Positions 6,829 to 9,310 of a DNA stretch of 9,310 nucleotides are shown one piece after another; position 1 is the first letter of the stretch, and each line of letters begins with the position of its first letter. Below the pieces are notes generated by a model. It had not been told where the DNA came from, did no database searches, and was given only the letters and a program-made list of their open reading frames with translations. The stretch lies in assembly GCA_029551925.1 (NCBI GenBank), contig JAKPEO010000035.1:1-9310 (forward strand). Direction: 5' to 3'. This stretch comes from a bacterium. GTDB lineage: Bacteria; JAGOBX01. The translations under genes and the position numbers were made by a program.

Positions 6829-8700
6829 TTATTTTAAAAAATCAGTTATTCTTCTGAATAACGCATCATTATCAAATTCAAAAGTAGTATATACTTCGTT
6901 AATTTCGCCCGCGTCAATAAATCTGTCTGGAATACCAATATTTAAAATTTGTTTGCCGAAAAATTTGTTGGCATTAATGAAATTATTAATATAAGCGCCA
7001 AATCCGCCGATTATTGTATTTTCTTCGATTGTGATAATTTTGTCGTATTTTGGTATTTCAGTTTTTAAAAATTGTTCGTTTAGCGGTTTGACAAATCTAA
7101 TATTCACAACAGTTGCAGATATATTTTTTTCAGAGATAATTTTTGCCGCGCGTCTTGCCACAGGTCCTACGCATAAAATTAATGCTTTATCGCCGGTATT
7201 TAAAATTTGCGGCGCGCCGAATTCTAAATCTTGCGCTTCATCGAGCGTCGGAATTTTATTGCCTTCAATATTAGCGCGCGGATAGCGTATTGCGCACGGC
7301 ATATCAAGCGTAGCCGCAAGTTTGAACATAGCGACCATATCGTATTCGTCAGCTGGCGCCATAATTACTATATTAGGTATCATTAATAAATAAGTCAAAT
7401 CAAGCGTTCCGTGATGCGTAGGTCCATCAGCGCCTACTATACCAGCTCGGTCAATTGCGAATATAGGATAAATATCGCGCTGCAATGCTACATCATGATA
7501 TATTTGGTCAATACTGCGCTGTAAAAATGTTGAGTATATTGCTATTATCGGCTTTTTACCGCCAGCCGCTAAACCAGCGGCAAAAGTCACGGCAAAATCT
7601 TCTGTGATGCCAACATCAAAAAATCTATCAGGAAATTTTTGAGAAAATTCGGTTAAACCTGTGCCATCAGGCATAGCGGCAGTAATCGCAAAAATTTTGG
7701 GATTGCGTTCTGCAAGATTTATTATTGTTTGTCCAAAAACATCAGTAAATGAAATTTTCGCGTTGCTTTTTAATTTTCCCGTATCTATATCAAATGGTCC
7801 TAATCCGTGATAATATGACGGATTTTCTTCTGCGTATTTATAGCCCTTGCCTTTGGTTGTGCGAATATGTATTAATTTCGGACCGCTGTAATACAATATT
7901 TTGTCAAATAAATTTATCATATCATTCAAATTATGCCCGTCAATAGGCCCGAAATATCTAAAACCAAATTCTTCAAATATAATTTTCGGCACTACCAAGT
8001 TTTTGATACTTTCTTGAATTTTTTTTGAAATTATTTTTGTTATTTTGCCAATACGCGGCAGATTGTATAATGCCTCTTCTAATTGTTCTTTATATTTATT
8101 ATATCTTGGATTTGCAATGAGTTTATTTAGATATTGCGATATAGCGCCGACATTCGGAGCAATAGACATTTCATTATCATTAAGAATAACAGTCATTCGC
8201 GTCTTGGTCTTGATATTTGCCGCATTATTCAAACCTTCAAGCGCAAGACCAGAAGTCAACGCTCCGTCGCCAATCACTGCTACTATTCTGGAATTTTTAT
8301 TTTGCAAATCCCGCGCTTTTGCCAATCCCAACGCAAGCGCGATTGATGTGCTGCTGTGTCCTACTGTAAAAATATCGTATTTACTTTCTTGACGATTAGG
8401 AAAACCGGAGATTCCTTTGAATTTACGAAGTGTATGAAAATTTCCTGCTCTGCCAGTTAATATTTTATGAGCATACGCTTGATGCCCTACATCCCAGATA
8501 AGATAATCTTCATTTGCGTTTAAGACATAATGCAGAGCAATAGCTAATTCTACGCAGCCGAGACTCGCAGCTAAATGTCCGCCGTTTTTCGAGGTTGTTT
8601 CGATTATCATCTGCCGAATTTCATCTGCTAAAATTTCTAATTCTTCAATTTTTAATTTTTTCAAATCACTCGGCGATTGGATATTTTGTAAATATTTCAT
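6829..8700 (-). CDS. dxs: 1-deoxy-D-xylulose-5-phosphate synthase (first step of the MEP pathway)
   Basis: A full-length protein of 623 residues, typical for Dxs. It condenses pyruvate with glyceraldehyde-3-phosphate, using thiamine diphosphate and Mg2+, to form DXP for isoprenoids (and, in many bacteria, thiamine and pyridoxal). Seen in order: GGHLAASLG (40-48) with the active-site His42, WDVGHQAYAHKILTG (69-83), the TPP/Mg motif GDGALTSG (144-151) through NDNEMSI (174-180), YHGLGPFD (297-304), Glu367 (catalytic Glu370 in E. coli numbering), IYSTFLQRSIDQ (388-399), DRAGIVGADGPTHHG (417-431) and RYPRAN (472-477). One oddity is ITEDFAV at 365-371, where I expect IAEQHAV. It lies 22 nt downstream of the polyprenyl synthase gene and is probably co-transcribed with it. 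Its stop is 5 nt from that of the convergent GT2 fusion gene. Confidence 0.97.
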   Translation of the reverse strand: MKYLQNIQSPSDLKKLKIEELEILADEIRQMIIETTSKNGGHLAASLGCVELAIALHYVLNANEDYLIWDVGHQAYAHKILTGRAGNFHTLRKFKGISGFPNRQESKYDIFTVGHSSTSIALALGLAKARDLQNKNSRIVAVIGDGALTSGLALEGLNNAANIKTKTRMTVILNDNEMSIAPNVGAISQYLNKLIANPRYNKYKEQLEEALYNLPRIGKITKIISKKIQESIKNLVVPKIIFEEFGFRYFGPIDGHNLNDMINLFDKILYYSGPKLIHIRTTKGKGYKYAEENPSYYHGLGPFDIDTGKLKSNAKISFTDVFGQTIINLAERNPKIFAITAAMPDGTGLTEFSQKFPDRFFDVGITEDFAVTFAAGLAAGGKKPIIAIYSTFLQRSIDQIYHDVALQRDIYPIFAIDRAGIVGADGPTHHGTLDLTYLLMIPNIVIMAPADEYDMVAMFKLAATLDMPCAIRYPRANIEGNKIPTLDEAQDLEFGAPQILNTGDKALILCVGPVARRAAKIISEKNISATVVNIRFVKPLNEQFLKTEIPKYDKIITIEENTIIGGFGAYINNFINANKFFGKQILNIGIPDRFIDAGEINEVYTTFEFDNDALFRRITDFLK

Positions 8701-8710
8701 TTGATTTTTT

Positions 8711-8716
8711 ATCCTT
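8711..8716 (-). promoter_or_regulatory. Ribosome binding site of dxs
   Basis: On the - strand AAGGAT lies in the 22-nt gap after the polyprenyl synthase stop, ending about 10 nt before the dxs ATG. It supports the start at 8700 and is the only convincing Shine-Dalgarno sequence among the six complete genes here. Confidence 0.6.
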
Positions 8717-8722
8717 GATAAT

Positions 8723-9310
8723 TTATTTATTGCGATTAACTAATAATTCAGCAATTTGCGCTAATAATTCAGTATTGAATTCAAGTTTTGTTAATAATTT
8801 TTTTGATTTTTCTAATAATTCATACGCTAATTTTTTAGAATTTTCTATGCCTATAATAGCAGGATAAGTAGATTTTTTTTTCTTTAAATCGCTGCCTGCC
8901 GGTTTGCCTAATTGTTCAGTTGTCTCAGTTAAATCTAAAATATCATCGACAATCTGAAAAGCGAGCCCGATATTCTCGCCAAAATTTTCTAAAATTTTCA
9001 ATGTTTTTTTATCTGCGTATCCGCAAACAGCGCCAAGTAAAATCGAGCATTTTATTAATGCCGCCGTTTTCTTTAAATGAATGTTCTGCACTATTTCGAT
9101 ATTATCTATTTCTTTATTTTCGTTTATTACATCTAACACTTGACCGCCGAGCATCCCGTCAATTCCAGAATAATAAGATAATAATTCTACGAGTTTTGCG
9201 GTAAATTGCGGCTCTGAATATTTGCTGATTATATAAAAAGCGTGCGTTAATAATGCATCGCCTGCAAGCACTGCGATATTTTCTCCGAATTTTTTGTGGT
9301 TTGTCAATTG
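8723..9310 (-). CDS. ispA: Polyprenyl diphosphate synthase (IspA/GGPPS-type), 5'-truncated by the window edge
   Basis: About 195 C-terminal codons are present and the frame runs off the right end; the TTG at 9305-9307 is an internal Leu codon, since family members continue upstream with the first aspartate-rich motif. Numbering from the codon at 9305-9307: TNHKKFGENIAVLAGDALL (2-20), the GGQ segment (54-56), LKKTAALI (78-85) with the conserved Lys-Thr, and the second aspartate-rich motif QIVDDILDLT (118-127) followed by GKPAGSDLKKKKSTYPA (134-150). These enzymes condense isopentenyl diphosphate with an allylic diphosphate; short-chain IspA makes farnesyl diphosphate. The residues before the first aspartate-rich motif, which set chain length, are outside the window, so geranylgeranyl diphosphate synthase is equally possible. 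dxs follows after 22 nt, the usual ispA-dxs arrangement, which favours the short-chain enzyme. Confidence 0.88.
   Translation of the reverse strand, partial: QLTNHKKFGENIAVLAGDALLTHAFYIISKYSEPQFTAKLVELLSYYSGIDGMLGGQVLDVINENKEIDNIEIVQNIHLKKTAALIKCSILLGAVCGYADKKTLKILENFGENIGLAFQIVDDILDLTETTEQLGKPAGSDLKKKKSTYPAIIGIENSKKLAYELLEKSKKLLTKLEFNTELLAQIAELLVNRNK

Noticed and set aside
6814-6842. A/T-only inverted repeats between the convergent fusion gene and dxs as a bidirectional terminator
   Set aside because: The possible stems contain no G or C pairs, so they would be weak, and similar A-run/T-run pairs occur throughout this AT-rich DNA.
8045-8392. A 115-codon open frame on the + strand opposite dxs
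   Set aside because: It lies inside the highly conserved dxs coding region on the other strand and shows no family motif or start signal.
8740-8823. Repeated CTAATAATTCA units near the 3' end of the polyprenyl synthase gene
   Set aside because: The copies encode recurring Glu-Leu-Leu in an amphipathic helix; this is codon-level similarity in a protein, not a DNA repeat element.

Overview
The window is AT-rich (about 30% G+C by eye), almost fully coding, and reads as chromosomal core plus cell-envelope genes of a Gram-negative-type bacterium. The envelope assignment rests on an LptF/LptG-family permease (LPS export), two sugar-transfer proteins and a PAP2-type phosphatase. The organism uses the MEP route to isoprenoids (Dxs plus a polyprenyl synthase) and the aspartate route to NAD (NadB). 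I cannot name the phylum. Clear Shine-Dalgarno sequences are scarce: only dxs has a good one. Despite the AT-richness, Gly, Ala and Arg are often written GGC, GCG and CGC. No mobile element, phage gene, CRISPR array, tRNA, rRNA or riboswitch is visible, and no stretch over about 100 bases lacks a gene.

Left block, + strand (1-3449): the 3' end of a PAP2-family phosphatase gene, a YmdB-like macrodomain gene, nadB, and one lptF/lptG-family gene. Gaps are 6 nt and 4 nt, followed by a 17-nt overlap, so this is almost certainly one transcript whose promoter lies left of the window.

Middle block (3452-6823): a multi-spanning GT-C-like glycosyltransferase on the - strand diverges from a + strand gene encoding a fusion of a DPM-like GT2 glycosyltransferase, a Cys4 zinc ribbon and a class I methyltransferase. 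The 81-bp spacer between their starts carries two sigma70-like promoters whose -10 boxes overlap. This pair is the least ordinary part of the window. A plausible reading is that the GT2 charges a polyprenyl phosphate with a sugar and the GT-C protein uses that lipid-linked sugar outside the membrane.

Right block, - strand (6829-9310): a 5'-truncated polyprenyl diphosphate synthase gene (ispA-like) followed after 22 nt by dxs, a common isoprenoid pairing. Isoprenoid synthesis, the lipid-phosphate phosphatase and the sugar transferases together suggest a loose lipid-carrier and envelope theme. NadB and the macrodomain protein form a separate NAD/ADP-ribose theme.

I see no clear evidence of a wholly new system. 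The best leads are the GT2-methyltransferase fusion with an unusual SAM-binding motif, its divergent GT-C partner, and a changed active-site segment in Dxs.
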